The position numbers and the translations under genes were made by a program. The notes under the pieces were generated by a model. The model ran no database searches. It saw only the letters and a list, made by a program, of their open reading frames with translations, and was not told where the DNA came from. A stretch of DNA of 44,531 bases, from NCBI GenBank assembly GCA_020249435.1, contig JADCFQ010000034.1, forward strand, positions 1 through 44,531, in the 5' to 3' direction. The DNA is from Roseomonas sp. (GTDB lineage: Bacteria > Pseudomonadota > Alphaproteobacteria > Acetobacterales > Acetobacteraceae). Shown in pieces: positions 1-7,286 of the stretch (positions are counted from its first letter, which is position 1; the number at the start of each line of letters is the position of its first letter).

Positions 1-81
1 ACCGGGGGGGACAAACTGATGCAGCGAAGCGGGAAGTAGCCAACCCTGGTCCACATCCCACGCTCGGAAGGTCTTGCTCAT
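1..81 (-). CDS. IS1182-family transposase, N-terminal fragment
   Basis: The fragment has 27 codons from an ATG at 81 down to the window edge. It begins MSKTFRAWDVDQ and continues with LLPASLHQFVPPG. This matches the usual opening of IS1182-family DDE transposases: a short basic start, a D-Q pair, then LLPPS followed by a V-P-x-G/D-H stretch. The catalytic DDE residues lie outside the window. A TATTAT-like -10 box sits in the leader between 82 and 113. The call rests on the N-terminus alone and was not tested by a database search. Confidence 0.7.
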   Translation of the reverse strand, partial: MSKTFRAWDVDQGWLLPASLHQFVPPG

Positions 82-136
82 AAAACAAGTGAATCAGAAA
101 TAATACCAAAAAACTAGCGAATTCTCAGACAGGCTC
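1..136 (-). mobile_element. End of an IS1182-family insertion sequence, cut by the window edge
   Basis: The stretch reads, on the minus strand, as an element end (GAGCCTGTCTGAGAATT, from about 136 inward), a short AT-rich leader and a transposase start codon at 81. Outside the end lies CTAG (137-140), a palindrome that may be the target site. The AT-rich composition of 82-120 contrasts with the GC-rich chromosomal genes. The other end of the element is beyond the window, so its length and the target duplication cannot be seen. The boundary at 136 is inferred from where the pgeF reading frame stops resembling its family. Confidence 0.65.
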
Positions 137-902
137 CTAGTGCAATCGCCGATAATTGATGCCCGATTGGTCCGCCGCCGGCCAGCGTATTACGCCGATG
201 GCTGAAAAACCGTGCCTCATCCGCCAGCGTATCATGAGGCATGATGCTAACCGCAACGCCAAGCGCCGCCAGCCGTGCTGCGCAATAGCCTGGCAGGTCA
301 AATTGCCAGCGGCCTTCGCGTTTGCCGGTTGCGAAAAACCGCGCATCGGCCGGATCGCGTGCCAGCACCGCATCGCGCAAATCGGCCGCCACTTCATAGG
401 ATGGCTGATGAATACAGGGACCGACCACGGCGATAACATCGCGCCTCGCTGCGCCAAGCGTTTCCATGGCAAATACGGTTTCTTCCAGCACGCCAGCCAC
501 CGCACCGCGCCAGCCGGCATGGGCACCGCCAATCACGCCGGCGGCATGATCTGCGAAAAGCACGGGCGCGCAATCACCGGTGATGATGCCAAGCGCCAGG
601 CCCACACGCCGTGTCACCACGCTATCCGCTTCGGGGCGTTGGTCTTCGGGAAAGGCGTCTTCCGCTATCACCACGCGCTTGCCATGCACCTGCGTCAGCC
701 CACAAAGCGCCTGGTATTCAAGCCCAAGCGCTGCGGCGGCGCGGCTGCGGTTCTCGCGCACCGCCACCGCATCATCCTTGCCGGAGAGCGAGCAATTCAG
801 CGATGCGAAAGCGCCCGTTGAAACGCCGCCATTGCGCGTGAAAAAACCATGCCTCAGGCGCGGATGCTGCAAGGGATTGGCGGTCAGGAATTCAGCGCTC
901 AT
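114..902 (-). CDS. pgeF: PgeF/YfiH-type peptidoglycan editing factor (laccase-domain, Cu-oxidase_4), 3' end remodelled by an IS
   Basis: The family consists of cytosolic purine-nucleoside/laccase-like enzymes. In E. coli PgeF removes wrongly built L-Ser-containing UDP-MurNAc peptides. The start is the ATG at 902, which overlaps the stop of the upstream methyltransferase (ATGA) and gives 262 residues, the normal length. Visible signatures are the His of LTQVHGKRV, the Cys of GDCAPVLFAD, GAHAGWRG, and GPCIHQPSYEV; the first three carry the metal and active-site residues of the family. Near the C-terminus FFSHRRNT and GGGPIGHQLSAIAL are normal for relatives. The last seven residues (GACLRIR) and the TAG stop are encoded by the adjoining insertion-sequence end. 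Only the extreme C-terminus is affected, so the enzyme is probably active. Confidence 0.85.
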   Translation of the reverse strand: MSAEFLTANPLQHPRLRHGFFTRNGGVSTGAFASLNCSLSGKDDAVAVRENRSRAAAALGLEYQALCGLTQVHGKRVVIAEDAFPEDQRPEADSVVTRRVGLALGIITGDCAPVLFADHAAGVIGGAHAGWRGAVAGVLEETVFAMETLGAARRDVIAVVGPCIHQPSYEVAADLRDAVLARDPADARFFATGKREGRWQFDLPGYCAARLAALGVAVSIMPHDTLADEARFFSHRRNTLAGGGPIGHQLSAIALGACLRIR

Positions 903-1921
903 GCGGTTTCGAATCCAGCGGGTAACGGCAAGCTTGAATCGCATAGAGCCAGTGCCTTGAATAGACGGCCCATGGCTTCGGGCGCTGTCAGCCTATGCGC
1001 CGCGGCAAGCTGCGCCTGGGCGCGCGTGGGATCAAGCCGGGCGAGCATTGCAGCGCGTGTCATGAAGCCAAGGCGTTGCAGAAAAACGCCTTGCGGCAGC
1101 GGGCCATGCGCTACGGCACCGGCAGCGCGTGCGGCGGCAGCAAAGGCCGCGAAATCAACATGCGCGGTAATATCCACCTCACCAGCTGCGCTCAGCGGAT
1201 CAACCGGCTGGCCCGCGCGCATGGCTTGCAGACTGTCGCCAAAAGCGCTCTCGGCGGGGCCATAGTCAATCAACAGTGCTGCACCGCCCTGGCGGGCAAG
1301 CCGTGCGCCAAGCCAGCCCGCGAAGCGTAGCGCGGGTTCATTCACCTCGCGCACAGCACCTTCCGGTGCATTGTGACCCCACCCGACATCGCTGGGAATT
1401 TCAATAAATTCGCCATTCATCACGAAGCGTTCGCACCATGAAGTGCCTCGGCGAGTGAATTGGCGGATGGGCAGCGCATCAAGAAATTCATTTGCCAGCA
1501 GGATCATTGGTGCATCGGGAAGCGAGGCGACATCCGCATGCCAAGTGATATCCAAACCAGCAAGTTTCGCCGCCTGCGCGTCACGCAAAAGCGGCGATGT
1601 CTCCACCAAATGTATGCGCAAGGCGGCGCGAAAATCCGGCATCATTTCAGCAATCGCGCGCAGCGCATCCGCCATCAGGCTACCGCGCCCTGGCCCGCAT
1701 TCCACCAACAAAACCGGATCGGGCCGCCCCATGGCTTGCCATGTCACGGCGGCCCAAAGTCCCAGGCATTCTCCAAAAGCCTGAGATATTTCAGGCGATG
1801 TCGTGAAATCCTGAAACGGATCACGTGCCGCATAATAGGCAGCAGCCGCGCGCGCCATGAAATGATCCAAGCGCTCGGCGCCTTTGGGTGGGTGCGTGTC
1901 TTCTGGCAGCGCCGACTTCAT
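899..1921 (-). CDS. MidA/NDUFAF7-family SAM-dependent methyltransferase
   Basis: This 340-residue protein has the DUF185 methyltransferase fold. The SAM-binding motif VECGPGRGSLMADALRA lies at about residues 73-90. LLANEFLDALPIRQF is the characteristic family segment after it, and LLIDYGP follows further on. The human relative NDUFAF7 dimethylates an arginine of a complex I subunit, and bacterial members are presumed protein arginine methyltransferases; the substrate here is unknown. The stop overlaps the pgeF start by four bases, so the two are probably co-translated. In related bacteria this pair often follows lgt, which is not present here. Instead a TctC gene ends 69 nt upstream. Confidence 0.85.
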   Translation of the reverse strand: MKSALPEDTHPPKGAERLDHFMARAAAAYYAARDPFQDFTTSPEISQAFGECLGLWAAVTWQAMGRPDPVLLVECGPGRGSLMADALRAIAEMMPDFRAALRIHLVETSPLLRDAQAAKLAGLDITWHADVASLPDAPMILLANEFLDALPIRQFTRRGTSWCERFVMNGEFIEIPSDVGWGHNAPEGAVREVNEPALRFAGWLGARLARQGGAALLIDYGPAESAFGDSLQAMRAGQPVDPLSAAGEVDITAHVDFAAFAAAARAAGAVAHGPLPQGVFLQRLGFMTRAAMLARLDPTRAQAQLAAAHRLTAPEAMGRLFKALALCDSSLPLPAGFETA

Positions 1922-1990
1922 ACGGGTTCCGACAAGAGAATACTGCCACCCTTGTCGCAGAAGAACGGCGCTACCGGCAAGGCTTATGCT

Positions 1991-2974
1991 TCAATCCACC
2001 TTCGCCCCGGATGCGCGGATCAGGGGTGCCAGCTTCGCCTGCTGCGCCGCGCGGAAGGCGGTGATCTCCGCCATGCTGGTGTACCAGGCCATCGCGCCTT
2101 GTTCGCGGAAGGATTTCACCAGATCAGGATGTTCCAGTGCCTGCTTGCTGAAATGCGACATTCTATCGGTCGCATCCTTGGGAAGCCCAGCCGGCGCACA
2201 AACGCAGGTCCAGGAAATCACGTCAAACCCTGGCAAAAACTCCGAAATGGCGGGCAAATCCGGCTCAATCGGGCTGCGCTTTTCGCTCGTTACCGCGAGC
2301 GCGCGCACCTTGCCCTGCCGCGCCAGCGCAAGGATGGAGGGCATATTGTCGAACATCATGTGAATGCGCCCGGCCATCAGATCAACAAGCCCAGGCGCTG
2401 CGCCACGATACGGCACATGTTCCATATTCACGCCGGCCAAATGCTTGAACATCTCACCTGAGAGATGAAGCGTGGTACCCGAACCGGCGGAGCCGAAGGA
2501 ATACTTGCCCGGATTGGCCTTCAACAGCGCAATCAATTCCGGCACGCTACGCGCCGGCAGATCGAGATTAACGCCAAGCAGATTGGGCAATTGCCACAAC
2601 CCGGTGACGAAGGTGAAATCCTTCTCGGGATCGAAATTCAAATTACTGTAAAGTGTTGGTGCAATCGCATGGGAAGCGATGCCACCAAGCCCAATCGTAT
2701 AGCCATCAGGCGCTGATTTCGCGACCGTATCCACGCCAACATTGCCACCCGCGCCACCACGATTTTCGACAACGAAGCTCTGGCCTGTCAGTTCCGACAT
2801 GCGCGCGCAATAGATGCGTGATAGCACATCGGTGGAACCACCGGCGGGGAAGGGGTTGATGTAGCGCACCGGGCGGCGCGGCCAGTCACCCGTTTGCGCG
2901 CGGGCGATACTCGGCAAGGCCAGCAAGGTAGCGCCGGCCAAAACGGCGCGGCGCGGAAGGCTTGGTTTGGACAT
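1991..2974 (-). CDS. Tripartite tricarboxylate transporter substrate-binding protein (TctC/Bug family), Tat-exported
   Basis: This is a periplasmic binding protein of the Bug/TctC family, which captures carboxylates for a TctA/TctB membrane pair. The chosen ATG at 2974 gives 327 residues and puts a Tat-type signal at the front: PRRAVLAGATLLALP followed by SIARAQ. The mature part opens with WPRRPVRYINPFPAGG, the family's first ligand loop. It contains VENRGGAGGNVG and later PYRGAAPGLVDLMAGRI, both hallmark segments. An upstream in-frame extension to 3073 was not used because it would bury the signal peptide. No tctA or tctB lies in the window, so the protein is an orphan, as most Bug proteins are. 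The ligand cannot be told. Confidence 0.9.
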   Translation of the reverse strand: MSKPSLPRRAVLAGATLLALPSIARAQTGDWPRRPVRYINPFPAGGSTDVLSRIYCARMSELTGQSFVVENRGGAGGNVGVDTVAKSAPDGYTIGLGGIASHAIAPTLYSNLNFDPEKDFTFVTGLWQLPNLLGVNLDLPARSVPELIALLKANPGKYSFGSAGSGTTLHLSGEMFKHLAGVNMEHVPYRGAAPGLVDLMAGRIHMMFDNMPSILALARQGKVRALAVTSEKRSPIEPDLPAISEFLPGFDVISWTCVCAPAGLPKDATDRMSHFSKQALEHPDLVKSFREQGAMAWYTSMAEITAFRAAQQAKLAPLIRASGAKVD

Positions 2975-3068
2975 GGCGCTTCCTCCTGATTGATGCGGCT
3001 TTCGCGCCGCATCTTTGCTAATGGTGCGATTCATGCTGGCCTTTCCCCTGGCCAAAAAGCCCCCGCGC

Positions 3069-3140
3069 ACCACTAGCCGTATATTTGGTGGGCCGATTCA
3101 CGCCGCTGTCGGGAACCGACAGCGGCGATCGGACCACTAG
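3069..3140. repeat. Long perfect hairpin flanked by 8-bp direct repeats
   Basis: ACCACTAG occurs at 3069-3076 and again at 3133-3140 in the same orientation. Between them is a 12-bp perfect inverted repeat (3101-3112 with 3116-3127, loop GAA). A further CCGAT/ATCGG pairing (3093-3097 with 3128-3132) lengthens the stem across a three-base bulge. The enclosed 56-nt segment begins CCG and ends CGG. There is no T-tract on either strand, so it is not a classical intrinsic terminator. It sits between the maeB stop and the tctC start, both on the minus strand. It may be a transcript-end hairpin, a REP-like unit, or the relic of a small mobile hairpin with a target duplication. Confidence 0.6.
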
Positions 3141-3189
3141 GAAGGCTGCCGGAATCTGCGCTCAGGTCAAGAAAAAAGCGCAGGCATCC

Positions 3190-5493
3190 CTATCCGCGCG
3201 GCACGGCGGCATGGGCCGCAAGGCAGGCCACATCCACAATCTGATTGACGCCCGCCTGCATGGGCACGATTTGCGCCGAATGCGAAAGCCCGGTCAGCAG
3301 CGGGCCGATCACCGTACTGCTGGTCAATTGCGGTACGGCACGCGTCAGAATATGCGCCGCATGAATACCTGGCATGATCAACACATTTGCCGGGCCGCTC
3401 AAGCGACAGAAGGGATAGAGCGAAGCACGCAGCTTCGGGTCCAGCGCCACATCTGCTGCCATTTCGCCATCAAACTCAAAATCCGCGCCGCGTTCGGTCA
3501 GCAGCTTCACCGCTTCACGAATGCTACCTGGAATGGTGCCGCGCGGGTCGCCAAAGGTCGAGAAGGAAAGAAACGCAACACGTGGTTCCATCCCCAAGCG
3601 CCTTGCGGCAGCGGCAGACCCGCGCGCAATGCCGGCAAGTGTGGCTGCATCGGGTCTTTCGTGAATGGCGGTATCCGCCACAAGCACCGTTCCCGCCTGG
3701 CGCGAGATGATGATGGAAACCCCGAAGGCAACGCGCCCCGGCACGGGGTCTATCGCCATACTGATGCCCTCAAGCGCCGCGGAATAGGAACGCGTAGTGC
3801 CGGTAACCACCGCATCTGCCTCACCGGTCGCGACCATGCAGGCGGCGAAGACATTGCGGTCCTGGTTGACCAGTCGCTGGCAATCGCGTTGCAAAAAGCC
3901 ATCGCGCTGGCGTTTTTCGTAGAGGAATTCAGCATAACGGCGCGTCGATTCCGAAAGCCGCGCATTCTGGATTTCAATGCCACTGGGCAGAGGAATCCCG
4001 ATGGCATTGGCAACCGCCGTAATGCGGTCCTCTCGCCCCACCAGAATGGGCGTGCCATAGCCTGCATTGCGGAAGCCAATGGCGGCGCGGATCACCTTTT
4101 CTTCCTCGCCTTCAGCAAATACTACGCGCTTGGGGTTCTGACGCACACTTTCGGCAATCGCTTCCAAGGCGCCCACGGTGGCATCCAGCCTATTCGCCAA
4201 ATCCCGCGCATAACGCTGCAAATCGGGCAAAGGCTTCCGCGCGACGCCGCTTTCCATCGCGGCTTTGGCCACCGCTGGCGAAACCCGTGAAATCAAGCGC
4301 GGATCAAAGGCATTGGGAATGATGTATTCCGGCCCAAAACGCAGCGCCTTGCCCGCACCCGCGCCAGAGACTTCTTCCGGCACATCTTCGCGCGCCAGCA
4401 TGGCAAGCGATTCAGCCGCCGCGATTTTCATCGCGTCATTGATGGTGGAAGCGCGCACATCAAGTGCACCACGGAAGATAAAGGGAAAGCCCAGCACATT
4501 ATTGACCTGGTTCGGGTAATCCGACCGCCCGGTCGCGATGATGCAATCGGGCCGCGCAGCGCGCGCCTCATCCGGCGTGATTTCCGGATCGGGATTGGCC
4601 ATGGCGAAAATGATCGGCTTCGGCGCCATGGCGCGGATCATCTCGGGCGTCAGCGCGCCTTTCACGGAAAGGCCAAAGAATACATCCGCGCCATCAAGGG
4701 CCTGCGTCAGCGTCCGCGCGGAAGTCGTCACCGCATGGGCGGATTTCCACTGGTTCATGCCTTCCTGACGGCCACGCCAGATCACGCCCTTGGTGTCGCA
4801 CAGGATCACATTTTCGGGCCGCATGCCCATGGCCTTGACCAATTCCGCACAGGCGATGGAAGCAGCACCCGCGCCATTGATCACGAGCTTCGTCGTCTTC
4901 AAATCGCGCCCGGTCAAATGGCAGGCATTGATCAGGCCGGCGGCGGCGACAATCGCCGTGCCATGCTGGTCATCATGAAAGACCGGGATATCCATCAATT
5001 CGCGCAAACGCTGTTCAATCACAAAGCATTCCGGCGCCTTGATGTCTTCCAGATTGATGCCGCCAAAGGTCGGGCCGAGATAGCGCACCGCGTTGATGAA
5101 AGCGTCCGGGTCTTCGGTATCCACGCAAAGATCCATGGAATCGACATCAGCAAAGCGCTTGAAAAGCGCGGCCTTGCCTTCCATCACCGGTTTCGATGCC
5201 AGCGCGCCCAGATTGCCAAGCCCCAGCACTGCCGTGCCGTTGGAAATCACCGCGACGAAATTGCCCTTAGAGGTATAGTCATAGGCAAGCGTCGGGTCGC
5301 GATGGATATGCAGGCAGGGCTCCGCCACACCAGGCGAATAGGCCAGGCTCAAATCCCGCGCCGTGATCAGCGGCTTGGTCAGGCGTATTTCAAGCTTGCC
5401 GGGTCTGCCTTCCCGGTGCATCGCCAGCGCTTCTTCGGCGGTGACGCGCGCCGTGCGCGTATCCTCAACCGGCGTTTTTTTCGCGTCATCCAT
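3190..5493 (-). CDS. maeB: NADP-dependent malic enzyme with C-terminal phosphotransacetylase-like domain (MaeB)
   Basis: The enzyme decarboxylates malate to pyruvate and supplies NADPH and C3 units. The malic-enzyme half (about residues 1-425) shows [36 protein letters not shown] and the NAD(P)-binding [14 protein letters not shown]. The second half (about 435-765) resembles phosphate acetyltransferase, for example [16 protein letters not shown] and [14 protein letters not shown]. It usually acts as an acetyl-CoA-sensing regulatory domain rather than an enzyme. The ATG at 5493 is preferred over the in-frame GTG at 5505, because GAGGAG at 5510-5505 is the likely ribosome-binding site and would overlap that GTG. 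This gives 767 residues, normal for MaeB. It lies 91 nt downstream of a binding-protein gene on the same strand. Confidence 0.93.
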   Translation of the reverse strand: MDDAKKTPVEDTRTARVTAEEALAMHREGRPGKLEIRLTKPLITARDLSLAYSPGVAEPCLHIHRDPTLAYDYTSKGNFVAVISNGTAVLGLGNLGALASKPVMEGKAALFKRFADVDSMDLCVDTEDPDAFINAVRYLGPTFGGINLEDIKAPECFVIEQRLRELMDIPVFHDDQHGTAIVAAAGLINACHLTGRDLKTTKLVINGAGAASIACAELVKAMGMRPENVILCDTKGVIWRGRQEGMNQWKSAHAVTTSARTLTQALDGADVFFGLSVKGALTPEMIRAMAPKPIIFAMANPDPEITPDEARAARPDCIIATGRSDYPNQVNNVLGFPFIFRGALDVRASTINDAMKIAAAESLAMLAREDVPEEVSGAGAGKALRFGPEYIIPNAFDPRLISRVSPAVAKAAMESGVARKPLPDLQRYARDLANRLDATVGALEAIAESVRQNPKRVVFAEGEEEKVIRAAIGFRNAGYGTPILVGREDRITAVANAIGIPLPSGIEIQNARLSESTRRYAEFLYEKRQRDGFLQRDCQRLVNQDRNVFAACMVATGEADAVVTGTTRSYSAALEGISMAIDPVPGRVAFGVSIIISRQAGTVLVADTAIHERPDAATLAGIARGSAAAARRLGMEPRVAFLSFSTFGDPRGTIPGSIREAVKLLTERGADFEFDGEMAADVALDPKLRASLYPFCRLSGPANVLIMPGIHAAHILTRAVPQLTSSTVIGPLLTGLSHSAQIVPMQAGVNQIVDVACLAAHAAVPRG

Positions 5494-5584
5494 CCTAGTC
5501 ACCACTCCTCATACGGACCCCATCATGCCGGTTTGTGCCACGCACCGCGAGGCCCCCGCTTCGCAGGCGCAGCAAAGCGCCCCC

Positions 5585-7177
5585 TCACACCCGCCGGACA
5601 TTCCAGGGATAGGGCGATGAGCCCTGCAGAATCCCAGTGATATTGCGCCGGAAAGCGGTCCTGATCCTGAATTGGCCGAGCGGAATGAAGGCGGCGTCTT
5701 CCAAAGCAAGCCGCCCAAGGCGGGACGCGATCTGCTTCTGTTCGGCTTCATTCGGCGCGAACAGCCAGGCTTCCGCCAGGGCCTCGGCCTCGTCGCTTTT
5801 CCACCAACCGAACCAGCCCGCCGTCCCCTGGCCACGGACCAGGAAGGAAACGGCGGGATTGGCCCAAGCCGTCGCCCCACCCGTGGTATGCAGGATGGAC
5901 CAGCCGCCGCGATCAATCGGCTCACGGTTGCTGCGGCGCTGCACTACCGTGCCCCAATCGCTTTCCGCCAATTCGATATTCATGCCGATCCGCTTCAGCC
6001 GATCCGCGGTCACTTGCCCAAGCGGCCCGATATCCGGGAAGTCCGTCGGATTGATCGCGACAACGCGCTGATTGGCGTAGCCCGCTTCACGCAGTGCGGC
6101 ACGCGCGCGGTCCAGGCTGCCTGGCATCATCGCCTCACCCAAATCCTCATAATACGGCGTCTCGCGCGGCCAAAGGCTGCGGCAGAGATCCCAATCGGTA
6201 CGGTCATCGCCCCTCGATGCCCGCATGTAATCTTCCTGCAAAACGGAAAGCCGAACGGCGCGGCGGATGCGCACATCATCAAAGGGCGGGTGCAGGTTAT
6301 TCATGCGCAGCACGGCAAGCCGCCCGCCCGTATCTGACACTTCACGGCGCACATCGCGCGCGCGCGCCAAAAGCGCCTGCAAATCCGGATGCGGCCTTTC
6401 CCACCAATCAACCTCACCATTCTGCAAGGCGGCCGCTGCCGTCGCGGGGTCGGGCAGGATATGCCATTCAATGCGCCGGAAATGCGCGATCTTCGCCCCC
6501 GATGTCCAGGAAGGCGCTTCCTGGCGTGGCTGATAGGCATCGAATTTCTCATAAACCACGCGGCTTCCGGAATTATATTCGCCGGCAATGAAGCGATAGG
6601 GGCCGGAGCCAATCATCTCCGTCACGCCGCGATTGGGATCGGTCTCCGCCAGGCGTTCGGGCATGATGAAGGGCACGGCGGAATCGGGCTTCGCCAAAGC
6701 ATCCAGCAATAAGGGAAAGGCGCGCTTCAGGCGGATTTCGATGGTGCGGTCATCCACCGCGCGCCATTCATCCACCTGACGTATCAGCAATTGCCCATAA
6801 GGCTCGCGTGCGCACCAGCGCTTGAGGCTTGCGATGCAATCGCGTGCGCGCACTGGTTCGCCATCATGGAAACGCAGCCCGGCGCGCAGCGTGATGCGCC
6901 AACGCTTGCCGTCATCCAACACTTCCGCTCCCTCGGCCATTTGCGGCTTTGGTTTCAGTTCCGCGTCCACACCATAAAGCGTGTCAAACACATGCCAGCC
7001 ATGATTGCCGGTGACGGTGGCGGTGGTGAAGACCGGGTCCAGCACGCTCAGATTCGCCTGCGGCACGAAGCGCAGTGTTTGCGCGCGCATATCTTGCGCT
7101 ACCACAGGTGCGGGCAGTGCCGCCGCAGCGCCCATGGCCAGGATGGACCTGCGACCAATACCACCGGTTGCTGTCAT
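5585..7177 (-). CDS. ABC transporter substrate-binding protein, family 5 (peptide/nickel/opine type), Tat-exported
   Basis: This is a 530-residue periplasmic extracytoplasmic receptor of the SBP_bac_5 family (DppA/OppA fold). The start at 7177 follows a strong GGAGGAGG Shine-Dalgarno with a five-base spacer and opens with a twin-arginine signal, GRRSILAMGAAAALPAPVV. The mature domain starts with LRFVPQANLSVLDPVFTTA, typical of family-5 proteins. It includes WRITLRAGLRFHDGEPV and a late segment PYYEDLGEAMMPGSLDRAR. No dpp/opp permease or ATPase gene is nearby, so its transporter is elsewhere or it is an orphan. The ligand is unknown. It is transcribed divergently from mutS, with 109 nt between the two starts. 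Confidence 0.9.
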   Translation of the reverse strand: MTATGGIGRRSILAMGAAAALPAPVVAQDMRAQTLRFVPQANLSVLDPVFTTATVTGNHGWHVFDTLYGVDAELKPKPQMAEGAEVLDDGKRWRITLRAGLRFHDGEPVRARDCIASLKRWCAREPYGQLLIRQVDEWRAVDDRTIEIRLKRAFPLLLDALAKPDSAVPFIMPERLAETDPNRGVTEMIGSGPYRFIAGEYNSGSRVVYEKFDAYQPRQEAPSWTSGAKIAHFRRIEWHILPDPATAAAALQNGEVDWWERPHPDLQALLARARDVRREVSDTGGRLAVLRMNNLHPPFDDVRIRRAVRLSVLQEDYMRASRGDDRTDWDLCRSLWPRETPYYEDLGEAMMPGSLDRARAALREAGYANQRVVAINPTDFPDIGPLGQVTADRLKRIGMNIELAESDWGTVVQRRSNREPIDRGGWSILHTTGGATAWANPAVSFLVRGQGTAGWFGWWKSDEAEALAEAWLFAPNEAEQKQIASRLGRLALEDAAFIPLGQFRIRTAFRRNITGILQGSSPYPWNVRRV

Positions 7178-7286
7178 CGGAACCTCCTCCCCATCAGGTC
7201 TTCTTGGGGGGAGTGTGGAGCCTCTCGCGCCAATGCGCCAGCCCAGGGTTTGGCTTGGGCGCGGCCCGCCTGTATCGTGATGGTGC

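Noticed and set aside
3190-5493. Possible artificial fusion of malic enzyme and phosphotransacetylase
   Set aside because: The two-domain form is the normal MaeB architecture, with the usual length.
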